A DNA stretch of 64,000 nt from Allorhizobium pseudoryzae. GTDB taxonomy: Bacteria > Pseudomonadota > Alphaproteobacteria > Rhizobiales > Rhizobiaceae. The position numbers and the translations under genes are program-made. Of this stretch, positions 24,998-34,149 are shown in pieces. Location: contig NZ_CP049244.1 in the NCBI RefSeq assembly GCF_011046245.1, forward strand, positions 372,001 through 436,000. Reading direction: 5' to 3'. Below the pieces are notes generated by a model. That model had not been told where the DNA came from, ran no database searches, and was given only the letters and a program-made list of their open reading frames with translations. Position 1 is the stretch's first letter. Each line of letters starts with the position of its first letter.

Positions 24998-26209
24998 GTG
25001 ACGAGTATGATCGACACGCTTTTCGAACGACGCCCAGAGCTGAGTGGTGAGGTTGATGAAGGAGCCACCGATGCCGCGGCACTTCTTGCAGAGCTGGTGA
25101 AGTTTGCCGGTGCGGACCAAGGCAAACTCATCCGTTGTAGCGGTCAGTGTGCGATCGTGTTCGCGACTGCACAAGTGCAAGATGGAGAGGTCCAGACAAC
25201 AGTGAACCGTTCCGAGCGGCTGGACGCCAACCAGCAACAGGTTGTCAGACAGGCACTGTCCAGCGGATGCATGGTTACTTCTGGGATATCAACGCTTTGC
25301 GTCCCGATGGCACCATGCAATGGCATACCTTGGGCACTTCATCTTCAGACCCGGTCGCATGCCGAGGGCTTTTCCGATCAGGTTGTTTCCGCAATCAGAC
25401 TTTTCGCCAAGATGCTCGAGCGCTTACTCGACAGGCATGCCAATCTTGACACGATATCGTCGGCTGACACAGCAGCCACTACCTACCTGCAAAAGCCGAT
25501 GATCGAATCTCCCTCGTTGAGCGGAATTGACCCAGTCGTGTTGGCGGGCGTGGCAGAATCCATGGCAATCAAAATCAACGACTCCCTGTCTTCTGTCGTT
25601 GCGCATGCGGGCGCAGGCCTTCAATGGCTCAACCAGGAGACGCCAAAGCTGGAACAAGCGCGACAGTCCTTGAGAAAAATCGCCTCCTCTTCCTTCGCGA
25701 TAGGAGCGATGATATCTGGCTTTCGGTCAGCATCCCAATCGAGCGGTCATGCGTTTGAGACGGTCGATCTTCAGGATGTCATCGCGAGCGTCCTTGAGCA
25801 GCTTGCGCCGGATTTACTGGAGGCAAAGGTGCGTATCGATTGCGACCTTTCTGCCGGTTCGGAGGCGTTGGCAACCGCCCGACAGATAGAACAGGCCATT
25901 GTGAACCTCGTCAGCATTGCCGCGGATTCGATGCGGGAGATTTCCCACCATCGGAAGATCTCCATATCCAGCACACTGCAGGACCGATATCTTGTCCTTT
26001 CGATATCGGACACGGGGCCTTCGATACCATCGGAAGGTCGTGACGCGATATTTGACCCATCCTATACGGCCAAGCAAGGAAACAAGGGGGTTAAACTAGC
26101 AATTGCACGCACCATCGCACAACTGCACGGCGGGAACCTTGAAATCGCCCGCTCCGATGACGAGGGAACGACCATGCTCCTGAAGCTTCCCGCAAAAATT
26201 TGCAACTAG
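24998..26209 (+). CDS. Degenerate histidine kinase (probable pseudokinase)
   Basis: This 403-residue protein has a GAF-like N-terminal region (about 25-145), a dimerisation helix (about 185-245) and an HATPase-like C-terminus (about 255-400). It follows the architecture of rhizobial kinases whose H-box reads AHEVNQPL, but here that segment is AIKINDSL: the phosphoaccepting His is Ile191 and the next Glu is Lys192. The N-box Asn is Ile307 (NLVSIAADS), the G1 box reads DTGPSIP (Gly to Ser342) and the G2 box reads GNKGVKL (last Gly to Lys366). The frame is nevertheless full-length. It may be a regulatory pseudokinase or a decaying gene. Confidence 0.8.
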   Translation: MTSMIDTLFERRPELSGEVDEGATDAAALLAELVKFAGADQGKLIRCSGQCAIVFATAQVQDGEVQTTVNRSERLDANQQQVVRQALSSGCMVTSGISTLCVPMAPCNGIPWALHLQTRSHAEGFSDQVVSAIRLFAKMLERLLDRHANLDTISSADTAATTYLQKPMIESPSLSGIDPVVLAGVAESMAIKINDSLSSVVAHAGAGLQWLNQETPKLEQARQSLRKIASSSFAIGAMISGFRSASQSSGHAFETVDLQDVIASVLEQLAPDLLEAKVRIDCDLSAGSEALATARQIEQAIVNLVSIAADSMREISHHRKISISSTLQDRYLVLSISDTGPSIPSEGRDAIFDPSYTAKQGNKGVKLAIARTIAQLHGGNLEIARSDDEGTTMLLKLPAKICN

Positions 26210-26341
26210 TGGGTTGGCGAACCGGTACAAAGGCGTGAAGGTGTGCGGGTCTGGTATCCGACAGTTTATTCGTACATGATAATCGATCTCATTTGATCTT
26301 ACATAAATGATCGTCAAACATCGCCGTGGAGTTGGTGAGCT

Positions 26342-27292
26342 ATGCCGGAGCCAGAGGAGCAGGTGGTTGACAACCGCAACATGGAGTTTCTGCGGGTCCA
26401 TCAAACGCCGCAGATTGTGGCGGCGTCTCTCAGCGGCGGGATATTATCCGCATCACGGATCATGCGCGACACGCCCGGCCACGGCATGTCGGATGATCAT
26501 GTTCAGGAAGACGCGTTCATGCTCTCCATGCAGATGCGCGACTATCATGGCGCCCTCTGGGCCGATGGCAAGGAAATAGACTTTGCTGGTAGCAGGCAGG
26601 GGAATTTTACCCTTTACGACTATACCAGAGTATGGCGCGCAGATTTGCAGTCTGCCTTCGACTGCATCAACATACATATCTCAAGAAAGGCACTTCTTTC
26701 TCTCCAGGAGCAGACGGGTGTCCGGGCTGTAGAAGGTTTCAATATTGCCCCGGGTGCGGATGTGGATGATCCGGTGATCAGAGGTATCGTAAGCGCCATG
26801 GCTCCGATTTTCCAAAACCGTTTCGACGCGAACCAACTTCTACTCGACTATATCGGCACAGGTTTGCTGGTCCATCTTTCATCCACTTATGGAGGCCATC
26901 CGCATAGTTTGCGATTACATCGCGGCGGCCTCACGCCGGTTCAGTTAAGAAAAGCCACAGCGATGTTGGATGCCAATCTCGACGGTAGGCTGAATCTGAT
27001 CGATATCGCACAGGAGTGCGGGCTATCATCATCCTATTTCGCCCGAGCGTTCAAACAGTCGACCGGCAGCACGCCACACAGATGGCTGGCGCAACGGCGG
27101 ATCGACAAGGCAATAGACCTGATGAGAAACTCTTCCAAGACATTGAGGGAAATCGCCGCTGCCTGTGGTTTTTCCGATCAGGCGCACTTTACCCGTGCCT
27201 TTGGAGAGGCGAAGGGGATTTCCCCTGCCGCATGGCGACGCCACATCATTCCCGCGCCGTCTCATCTCTTCCGAGATGCGCCGAAGGGCTGA
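26342..27292 (+). CDS. AraC-family transcriptional regulator
   Basis: This 316-residue protein has an N-terminal sensor-like region (1-200) and a C-terminal AraC double HTH (about 215-305): LIDIAQECGLSSSYFARAFKQSTGSTPHRWL, then LREIAAACGFSDQAHFTRAFGEAKGISPAAWR. It lies between the pseudokinase and the emrA/emrB-type exporter operon, all on the plus strand, and may control that exporter. No ligand can be inferred from the sequence. Confidence 0.88.
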   Translation: MPEPEEQVVDNRNMEFLRVHQTPQIVAASLSGGILSASRIMRDTPGHGMSDDHVQEDAFMLSMQMRDYHGALWADGKEIDFAGSRQGNFTLYDYTRVWRADLQSAFDCINIHISRKALLSLQEQTGVRAVEGFNIAPGADVDDPVIRGIVSAMAPIFQNRFDANQLLLDYIGTGLLVHLSSTYGGHPHSLRLHRGGLTPVQLRKATAMLDANLDGRLNLIDIAQECGLSSSYFARAFKQSTGSTPHRWLAQRRIDKAIDLMRNSSKTLREIAAACGFSDQAHFTRAFGEAKGISPAAWRRHIIPAPSHLFRDAPKG

Positions 27293-27311
27293 GTCCCAGA
27301 GCTCCCCGAAC

Positions 27312-27327
27312 CTATTCTCCCGTATAG
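27312..27327. promoter_or_regulatory. Palindromic operator candidate, site 9
   Basis: CTATTC-TCCC-GTATAG matches at 11 of 12 positions and lies 70 bases before the membrane-fusion protein gene. Confidence 0.55.
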
Positions 27328-27396
27328 TGTCGGCAGTTCTTGGGGACTGCTAGCCTTCGCGTGAACCTCTTCCTCCATCACGCCGACCGGGGCTGA

Positions 27397-28512
27397 ATGC
27401 CGATGACTGACCAAGCCAAGACGGGGAGCGCCTCACCTGCGCCACAGCAACCACCATCCCAACCCGCGGCGAGTATCAAGCGCCTCGCCATTCCGCTGCT
27501 CGCAATTCTTTTTGTTGGTTCTGCGGTCGCATCGGTGATTATTGACTGGGATCGCTGGATCGCCGGCGCGTCCTATCAATCGACGAATGACGCGATCATC
27601 AACGCGGATGTCTCGACGCTGAGTGCCCAGATCAGCGGTGCGGTGCTCAATGTTCCGGTTGGCGACTTTCAGAAGGTCACCAAGGGGCAGTTGTTGGTGG
27701 AAATCGATCCGCGTAGCTATGAGGCGGCAGTCAGAATTGCATCGGCCAACCTTGCCGCAGCGAATGCCACGCTCTCCAATCTAAGCAATCAGATCGAACT
27801 TCAAAAAGCAGCGATCGAGGCGGCGGATGCACAGCACGCCTCAGCCATGGCGCAGAATGCACAAGCACAGGAGGAATATCAGCGCCAGTTGAGTCTGGGA
27901 GGTGCGACCTCGCAGCAAGCTCTCCAGCAGGCTCAAGCAGCGGCGCTCCAGGCCGCGGCTGCCGTACGTTCGACCGCCGCTTCCCTTGTCGCGCAGCAGG
28001 CCCAACTGAAGGTTCTGCACGGCCAAGAGCCGCTGCTGAAGGCGCAGGCAAGCGCAGCCGAAGGGAACCTGGAGACGGCTCGCATCAACGAAGGATATAC
28101 GCGCATCTACGCGCCTTTTGACGGGAGACTCGGGCGAAGGCTGGTTCATCAGGGTGATTTCGTCACCGCTGGCACTGGTGTCGTTTCTGAAGTGCCGCTG
28201 CCAAACGTCTACGTGACGGCGAATTTTAAAGAAACACAGCTTTCACGTATGTTGGCAGGCGATAAAGCTGAAATCAAAGTCGATGCCTTTCCGGGTCGGC
28301 CCCTGCATGGAACGGTGGCAGAACTTTCTCCGGCCAGCGGCTCGATCTTCGCTTTGCTTCCTCCTGACAATGCGACCGGCAATTATACGAAGGTGGTTCA
28401 ACGACTGCCTGTGAAGATTGCGATCGATCCCAATCAGTCTCTGCTCGATGCGTTACGTCCTGGCATGTCCGCGACCGTCACCGTTTCCACCCCTGGCGGC
28501 ACGAGCCAATGA
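27397..28512 (+). CDS. HlyD/EmrA-family membrane fusion protein
   Basis: This 371-residue periplasmic adaptor has one membrane helix (about 30-50, LAIPLLAILFVGSAVASVII), a biotinyl-lipoyl-like domain (about 70-110), a long alanine/glutamine-rich coiled coil (about 110-215) and a beta-barrel (GRLGRRLVHQGDFVTAGTG onward). Such proteins join an inner-membrane exporter to an outer-membrane channel. An ATG two codons downstream (27403) is an equally possible start. It overlaps the exporter gene that follows (ATGA), so the two are translationally coupled. No TolC-type gene is nearby. Confidence 0.9.
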   Translation: MPMTDQAKTGSASPAPQQPPSQPAASIKRLAIPLLAILFVGSAVASVIIDWDRWIAGASYQSTNDAIINADVSTLSAQISGAVLNVPVGDFQKVTKGQLLVEIDPRSYEAAVRIASANLAAANATLSNLSNQIELQKAAIEAADAQHASAMAQNAQAQEEYQRQLSLGGATSQQALQQAQAAALQAAAAVRSTAASLVAQQAQLKVLHGQEPLLKAQASAAEGNLETARINEGYTRIYAPFDGRLGRRLVHQGDFVTAGTGVVSEVPLPNVYVTANFKETQLSRMLAGDKAEIKVDAFPGRPLHGTVAELSPASGSIFALLPPDNATGNYTKVVQRLPVKIAIDPNQSLLDALRPGMSATVTVSTPGGTSQ

Positions 28513-30110
28513 CGACAGCCTTTCGTTCGTTTGGGCCAGTTACTGAGGGCACCACCGCAACCCGGCCGGTGTTGATCGTCGCTGCCCTGCTTCTGGCATC
28601 ATTCGTCGTCGGCTTCGACACACGTGTCTTCGTCGTCGGTTTACCCGATCTTGAGGGTGCCTATTCGCTCGGCAGCGACGAGGCATCTTGGCTCAGCACG
28701 ATCGCCAATGCGCCTCAGATCCTGATTGCTTCTGCAGTGGCCTGGCTTGTCACCGTGTTTGGCGTCCGGCGGATCATGATCCCGACCGCCCTCGTTTATG
28801 CCATCGTTTCTCTTGAAATTCCGATGGTTCACGACGGGCTGCTCCTGTTCGTACTGCATGCCATCAGAGGCCTTCTGCTTGGCGTTTTCATCCCCGCCAC
28901 GATCATGGTGATCTTCCGAAACCTGGACAAGCGCTACTGGCTGATTGGCATTGCCATCTATGCGCTGCGTGTCCCACTGTCCCAAAATCTGGGCTTCGTG
29001 CTGGTGGGCTTTTACGGAGATTACCTCGGCTGGCAGTGGATGTACTGGCAGGACGTCATCGTGGCGCCGTTGATCGCTCTCCTGCTGGTCATCGCGGCAC
29101 CAAAGGAGCAGATCAATCTTGGCCTCCTTGAGCACGCGGACTGGGGCGGAATGCTGCTCCTGGGCTCGTCCATGACCTTGCTGTATGTCGGTCTCGACCA
29201 GGGCAACCGGCTCGACTGGTTCCAATCGGGAACGATCATTGCGCTTCTTGTCGGCGGCTGCACGCTGGCAATCGGCTTCGTAATCAACGAGAGCGTGGTT
29301 GCGCACCCCTGGGCCCATCTCAGCGTCATCATGAGCCGCAATATCGGGCTCGGATACGCCATCATCATCTGCTATGCGCTCTCGAGTGCCGGCGCATCCA
29401 TGGCCATACCGGGTTTTTTGCACACTGTCCTCGGATTCCGTCCGATTGCAATTTCCGCGCTATATCTCGTCGGAGCTGTTTTCCCTGCCTTCCTGTTCAT
29501 TTCCGTCGCGATCATCCTGCTGCGACGTTTCGATGCTCGCCTCTGTATTGTGCTGGGTCTGTCACTGATGGCACTTGGTTCGCAGTTGGGATCGCACCTG
29601 ACGCTGGCCTGGGGGCCGTGGAATTTTCTTTCGACCGTGCTCATTCATACCGCAGGCCAATCCTTCGTGTTTTTCGCGGCGGTCGTTTATCTCGTCGGCA
29701 GTTCGGATCCTTCCCGCTCGACGGCCGTCTCGGCCTATATTCAGGTTGTGCGATTGGGAAGCGTCGAACTCGCGACAAGCATTCTAGGAACGCTGCAACG
29801 ACATCGCGAGCAGTTTCATTCCGACATCCTAAACGGCCCGATCGCCGCCACGTCACAACAACTCCAGCTTTTGCTTGGCAAGCTGCAACACGTCTATGGC
29901 CAAGGAACCCGTGGCCATTTGGAAAGCCTCTCTGCCGTATCATTGGCGATCCGCAATCAGGCGACAATCCTCGCTTATAGCGACCTGTTTGTGGTGTCAT
30001 TCTGGGCAGCGGTCGCGGGGCTTTTCGTGACGATTTTCATGATCTCTATGCCTTATGGTCCACTTCACCAGGATTTCAAACATCAAGCGATAGCCGAAGC
30101 CGATCGGTAA
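28509..30110 (+). CDS. EmrB/DHA2-type MFS multidrug exporter
   Basis: This 533-residue inner-membrane protein has about fourteen hydrophobic segments, fitting the DHA2 drug:proton antiporter family. Early segments contain GFDTRVFVVGLPDLEGAYSLGSDEASWLSTIANAP, the usual DHA2 start. The start codon overlaps the stop of the HlyD-like gene. Together they should export a hydrophobic or acidic compound across both membranes with a separately encoded outer-membrane channel. Confidence 0.88.
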   Translation: MTTAFRSFGPVTEGTTATRPVLIVAALLLASFVVGFDTRVFVVGLPDLEGAYSLGSDEASWLSTIANAPQILIASAVAWLVTVFGVRRIMIPTALVYAIVSLEIPMVHDGLLLFVLHAIRGLLLGVFIPATIMVIFRNLDKRYWLIGIAIYALRVPLSQNLGFVLVGFYGDYLGWQWMYWQDVIVAPLIALLLVIAAPKEQINLGLLEHADWGGMLLLGSSMTLLYVGLDQGNRLDWFQSGTIIALLVGGCTLAIGFVINESVVAHPWAHLSVIMSRNIGLGYAIIICYALSSAGASMAIPGFLHTVLGFRPIAISALYLVGAVFPAFLFISVAIILLRRFDARLCIVLGLSLMALGSQLGSHLTLAWGPWNFLSTVLIHTAGQSFVFFAAVVYLVGSSDPSRSTAVSAYIQVVRLGSVELATSILGTLQRHREQFHSDILNGPIAATSQQLQLLLGKLQHVYGQGTRGHLESLSAVSLAIRNQATILAYSDLFVVSFWAAVAGLFVTIFMISMPYGPLHQDFKHQAIAEADR

Positions 30111-30345
30111 GCGCAGCGCAATAGCTTGTATTTCCGCAAGGCTGCAAATTGCTCCGGGTGTCGAGGCGAGCAGTTTGATCTGCCGGCCGTTCGCCGGTCG
30201 CATTGGCACAGCAGGAGGACCTTTTTTCTCGACAGCCTGCGTCGGCACACGTGCTGCCCGAGATCGCGATAGCGCCGGGATTTGTCAGGTCCATATGATC
30301 GTTTGCTTCACAGAGAGGGTGACGCATGGCGAACGATTGCAGGAC

Positions 30346-30361
30346 CTATGCTCCTGTATAG
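30346..30361. promoter_or_regulatory. Palindromic operator candidate, site 10
   Basis: CTATGC-TCCT-GTATAG matches at 11 of 12 positions and lies 55 bases before the YdeP-like gene, the same relative location as site 9. Confidence 0.55.
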
Positions 30362-30415
30362 CTTCGAAGCCGTCCGCGCGCTGTTAGGGTGTCCTTACGT
30401 AACGGAGATTGACCG

Positions 30416-32707
30416 ATGAAAAAGAAACGCCCGGACGGCATCAAGCCATACAATGAACCAGCAGGCGGCTGGGGAGCGCTCAAAGCGGTTGCCGAAACGC
30501 TCGCCAGACAGCAGGTCGTCGCGCAGGGAACGGCCACTCTGATGAAGGCGAACCAGCCCGAAGGTTTCGATTGTCCCGGCTGCGCCTGGCCCGACCCCAC
30601 GCATACGTCATCCTTCGAGTTCTGCGAAAACGGTGCCAAGGCGATCACGTGGGAATCCACCGCCAAGCGCGTCGGCCCCGATTTCTTTGCCGACCACACC
30701 GTTGCCGAGATGTGGAATTGGACCGATCACGAGCTTGAGAACCAGGGGCGCCTCACACACCCGCTGATCTATGACTCAAGCATCGATCGCTACCAGATTA
30801 TCGAGTGGAATGAAGCCTTCCGCCTGATCGGTCAAGAGTTGAACGCTCTTGAAAGCCCGAACCAGGCCGAGTTCTACACCTCGGGCCGCGCCTCCAATGA
30901 GGCGGCCTTCCTCTATCAGCTCTTCGTGCGCGCATTCGGAACCAACAATTTTCCAGATTGCTCCAACATGTGCCATGAGGCAACCAGCATCGGGCTGCCG
31001 GAATCGATTGGCGTTAGCAAGGGAACGGTCACGCTGGAGGACTTTGACCATTGCGACGCGATCTTCAGCTTCGGACACAATCCGGGCACCAATCATCCGC
31101 GCATGATGACGACGCTGCATGAGGCGTCGCGTCGAGGCACGCCGATCGTGGTCTTCAATCCATTCAAGGAACGAGCGCTGGAGAAATTTGCCGCCCCGCA
31201 GGATCCGGTCGAGATGGCCACGTTCTCTTCGACGGAGATTGCGTCAGACTATCATCAGCTCCGCATCGGCGGCGATCTCGCTGCGATCAAAGGCATGATG
31301 AAGCTGATCTTCGAACGCGATACCACAGATCTCGCCATGGGTGGCTCTGGCGTCCTCGACCGTGCCTTCATCGCCGATCATACACTGGGCGTGGATGACC
31401 TGCGCCGGGATGTCGAAGAGACGAGTTGGGATGATATCTTCACCTATTCCGGCCTTTCACGCGCTTCGATCGAAAGCGCCGTAGATGTCTACTTAAAAGC
31501 CAAGAATGTCATCCTCTGTTACGGCATGGGACTGACCCAGCATGCGAACGGCACTCATAACGTTCAGCAGACAACCAATCTCTTGCTGCTGCGCGGCAAT
31601 ATCGGGCGCCAAGGAGCCGGCATATGCCCTTTGAGGGGCCATTCGAACGTTCAAGGGGATCGGACAGTGGGGATTACAGAAATCCCGAATGTGTCCCTTC
31701 TAGACGGCATCCAACGTGCCTTCGGATTTCGCCCCTCAGCCGACAAAGGCCACAATGCCATTGAAGCAATTAAAGCGATTGTCGAAGGTCGATCCAAGGC
31801 ACTGATCTGCCTCGGTGGCAATCTGGCAGTCGCGATGTCGGATCCGACCGTGACATTCCCCGGGATGCGCAAGCTCAATCTTGCTGTTCATATTTCTACC
31901 AAGCTTAATCGATCTCATCTACTCCCCGCAAAGACATGCCTGATCCTGCCATGCCTCGGTCGAACCGATCTCGATACCCAGGCTTCCGGTCCGCAATCCG
32001 TGACGGTGGAAGATTCCATGTCTATGGTTCACGCCTCACGGGGCTTTCTCAATCCGCCGAGCCCACTCCTAAAGTCCGAGCCTGCCATCTTGGCCGGCAT
32101 CGCGCAGGCGACGTTGGGTAGTCGATATGGGATCGACTGGGCCGGCATGATCGAGAATTATGATCGTATCCGTGACAAGATCGAGATCGTCTTCCCGGAT
32201 TTTAAGGATTTCAACAGGCGCATTCGCGCGCGCGGCGGTTTCCGGCTGAATGTTCCGGCATCCCGGCGTGAATGGCACACCGCCACAGGCAAGGCACATT
32301 TCCGCATCGCGTGCGGCCTTGACGAAGACCCTCGCCTCAAGGACCCAGACACGCTCGTTATGGCCACAATGCGCAGCCACGACCAGTACAACACGAGCAT
32401 CTATGGATTGGATGACAGATATCGGGGAGTGTTCGGTCGCCGCGACATCATTTTCGTCAGCCCCGCCGACTTGAAGGCGCGCGGCCTCCAGGACGGCGAT
32501 CTCATCGACGTCCATGCCATAACCGAAGGACCGGAGCGGTCGGTACGTGGCTATACTGCCGTGGCCTATGATCTTCCGCAGGGCTCGATCGGCGGCTACT
32601 ATCCGGAGATGAACGCCATCATTGCCCTCGGCCATTACGATCGCAGATCCGGAACTCCGGCTTATAAGGGAGTTCCGGTCAGGATCACACGCTCACAGGC
32701 TACGTGA
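30416..32707 (+). CDS. YdeP/FdhF-like molybdopterin oxidoreductase
   Basis: This 763-residue protein belongs to the formate-dehydrogenase-alpha-like YdeP group. The N-terminus contains FDCPGCAWPDP and the molybdopterin-binding core is recognisable (FYTSGRASNEAAFLYQLFVRAFGTNNFPDCSNMCHEA, GHNPGTNHPRMM, GNIGRQGAGICPLRGHSNVQGDRTVG). A C-terminal molydop-binding barrel covers about 630-755. YdeP homologues are linked to acid and other stress resistance, but their reaction is unknown. ATG 30416 was chosen because CGGAG is close before it. It is preceded by one of the best operator candidates. Confidence 0.88.
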   Translation: MKKKRPDGIKPYNEPAGGWGALKAVAETLARQQVVAQGTATLMKANQPEGFDCPGCAWPDPTHTSSFEFCENGAKAITWESTAKRVGPDFFADHTVAEMWNWTDHELENQGRLTHPLIYDSSIDRYQIIEWNEAFRLIGQELNALESPNQAEFYTSGRASNEAAFLYQLFVRAFGTNNFPDCSNMCHEATSIGLPESIGVSKGTVTLEDFDHCDAIFSFGHNPGTNHPRMMTTLHEASRRGTPIVVFNPFKERALEKFAAPQDPVEMATFSSTEIASDYHQLRIGGDLAAIKGMMKLIFERDTTDLAMGGSGVLDRAFIADHTLGVDDLRRDVEETSWDDIFTYSGLSRASIESAVDVYLKAKNVILCYGMGLTQHANGTHNVQQTTNLLLLRGNIGRQGAGICPLRGHSNVQGDRTVGITEIPNVSLLDGIQRAFGFRPSADKGHNAIEAIKAIVEGRSKALICLGGNLAVAMSDPTVTFPGMRKLNLAVHISTKLNRSHLLPAKTCLILPCLGRTDLDTQASGPQSVTVEDSMSMVHASRGFLNPPSPLLKSEPAILAGIAQATLGSRYGIDWAGMIENYDRIRDKIEIVFPDFKDFNRRIRARGGFRLNVPASRREWHTATGKAHFRIACGLDEDPRLKDPDTLVMATMRSHDQYNTSIYGLDDRYRGVFGRRDIIFVSPADLKARGLQDGDLIDVHAITEGPERSVRGYTAVAYDLPQGSIGGYYPEMNAIIALGHYDRRSGTPAYKGVPVRITRSQAT

Positions 32708-33016
32708 TCCGGAAAGGCATTCCAACCGAATGAGGGGCCCGAGAAAATCCGAAAGCATAATCGGCTCTCGGCCAAAGCCGGCGCATCCGACTTTCTGCTG
32801 GCCCCCTTTGGAGAGGGACAAGCCCGGAAGCCGGCCCAAGTCGCGCTGGAGCAGGATGCCGAAATCCGGCGTCATTATGGGACGGCATGCTGCATCGCAA
32901 CAATGGCATGCGCACGATGAATGCACCTTCGCTCGGAGAGCTTGTGCATCTTGGCGGCGTTTGGTCCGGCCAAACGCTCTGAGGGTGTTGTAAAGCTCGG
33001 TCTCGCGTTCACTGAA
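32708..33016. other. No supported gene
   Basis: These 309 bases between the YdeP-like gene and the convergent regulator hold only short overlapping open frames on both strands, none with a recognisable domain or ribosome-binding site. It may be decayed sequence. Confidence 0.5.
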
Positions 33017-33607
33017 CTATCTGAGAACGGCGCGCAACATAGGCGACTTGTCAACCATGCGCTGCAAGGTTCGACGATGCATAGCCAAACTGCGAGCGCT
33101 CCGAGAAACATTCGCCCCGCAGGATATCAGCACCTGACGGATATGTTCTTCACGCACGGCGTTTGGTGCTGGCACGCAAGGCTGTTCAGAAAATCTGCGT
33201 ATGTCCTCGTTGAAGAGGATTGCCAGAACAAAGCTTTCCGACATTGGTTTTGGCAGCACATCGGCTGCCCCCGCCTGCGTCAACGCGACCGCGACCGAAA
33301 TATTGCAGTATTGGCTGTGGACGATTGTTCGACAGGCAGGATGGTGGACGGCCAGCAAACGAAGAATATCATGGCCCGTCCCGTCCTCAAATCTCAGCTC
33401 CGTGACGCAATAATCGATCGGCGAATTCGTGATATGGTGAGCTGCTGCTTCTACGTCCTTTGCCAACAAAACGCGATGTCCGTTGCTTTCAATCATTTGT
33501 TTTATAATTGAACCCTGCGAGTTCTGAGGGTCGACAATCAGTACAATTTTTTGTAATTCAACGCTACCAGTGTTGCTTTGCGCACGCCCGTTTTGCATAC
33601 CTGTCAA
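33017..33607 (-). CDS. ActR/RegA-like regulator with degenerate receiver
   Basis: This 196-residue protein has a receiver-like domain (about 20-130) and the Fis-type HTH of the ActR/RegA/PrrA family at the C-terminus (REEHIRQVLISCGANVSRSARSLAMHRRTLQRMV). In working members the receiver has an acidic triad and VDLRLxDG; here the acidic pocket is VDPQN (only Asp26 remains) and the phosphoacceptor is Glu70 in CVTELRFEDG. Lys120 in LPKP is kept. Glu may mimic permanent phosphorylation, or the protein may be phosphorylation-independent. ActR/RegA proteins normally control redox genes, which suits this neighbourhood. No RegB-type kinase is adjacent. Confidence 0.85.
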   Translation of the reverse strand: MTGMQNGRAQSNTGSVELQKIVLIVDPQNSQGSIIKQMIESNGHRVLLAKDVEAAAHHITNSPIDYCVTELRFEDGTGHDILRLLAVHHPACRTIVHSQYCNISVAVALTQAGAADVLPKPMSESFVLAILFNEDIRRFSEQPCVPAPNAVREEHIRQVLISCGANVSRSARSLAMHRRTLQRMVDKSPMLRAVLR

Positions 33608-33703
33608 TCTCCTTTAGACAATGACAGGCTACGCCAACCGACGGCCTTGCTACACTATACTTTGCGGTATGTTTGCCCATACACTATGGCAAACTGTCGC
33701 GTT

Positions 33704-34135
33704 TCATGTGCGGGGGGTGAATTCGCTCTCAGTGCGCTTCGGCAAGGCCAGCGCCAGCTCTAAGCACTCGATCAATTTGGTGAGGTTGACCGGCTTTCCC
33801 AGGAACGCCAACGCTCCGCCATCAAGAACGGCCGCGCGGGTTCTATCGTCGTGATATGACGTCATGAAGATCATCGGAGGGCGATCCGCCTCATGGTTCA
33901 AGCGCCTCTGAAGTTCGATGCCGCTCAAACCAGACATTTTGACATCCACCACCATGCAATCAATCGCGGATCGCGGCTGAAAATCCAAAAACGCTTCTGC
34001 GGAGGCGAACAATCTACTTTCGTAGCCCAGCGACTTTACAAGATCATCGAGAGCTTCGCGGATTGCCAAATCGTCATCGACAATCGCTATAATGGAGGAA
34101 TGTGACACGGAGATCGGACTTCCTGTGTTTCGCAT
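33704..34135 (-). CDS. Stand-alone response-regulator receiver
   Basis: This 143-residue receiver-only protein has all active residues: IVDDDL, phosphoacceptor in VVDVKMSGLSG, Thr in FMTSYHDD and Lys in LGKP. The first 15 residues are a short extension, and the start could be slightly inside. It lies just downstream of the FixJ-like fragment on the same strand, repeating the FixJ-plus-single-receiver arrangement found at 4387-5482, which suggests a duplicated module. Confidence 0.8.
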   Translation of the reverse strand: MRNTGSPISVSHSSIIAIVDDDLAIREALDDLVKSLGYESRLFASAEAFLDFQPRSAIDCMVVDVKMSGLSGIELQRRLNHEADRPPMIFMTSYHDDRTRAAVLDGGALAFLGKPVNLTKLIECLELALALPKRTESEFTPRT

Positions 34136-34149
34136 CGATCAGCAGCGTC

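Noticed and set aside
30416..32707. Assignment of the YdeP-like gene as a true formate dehydrogenase.
   Set aside because: No accessory subunits, no accessory maturation gene nearby, and the sequence fits the YdeP subgroup of unknown reaction rather than characterised formate dehydrogenases.
33653..33672. CTATAC and GTATGT arms near the ActR-like gene as a further operator site.
   Set aside because: The spacer between the arms is six bases, not four, so it does not fit the pattern and was not counted.
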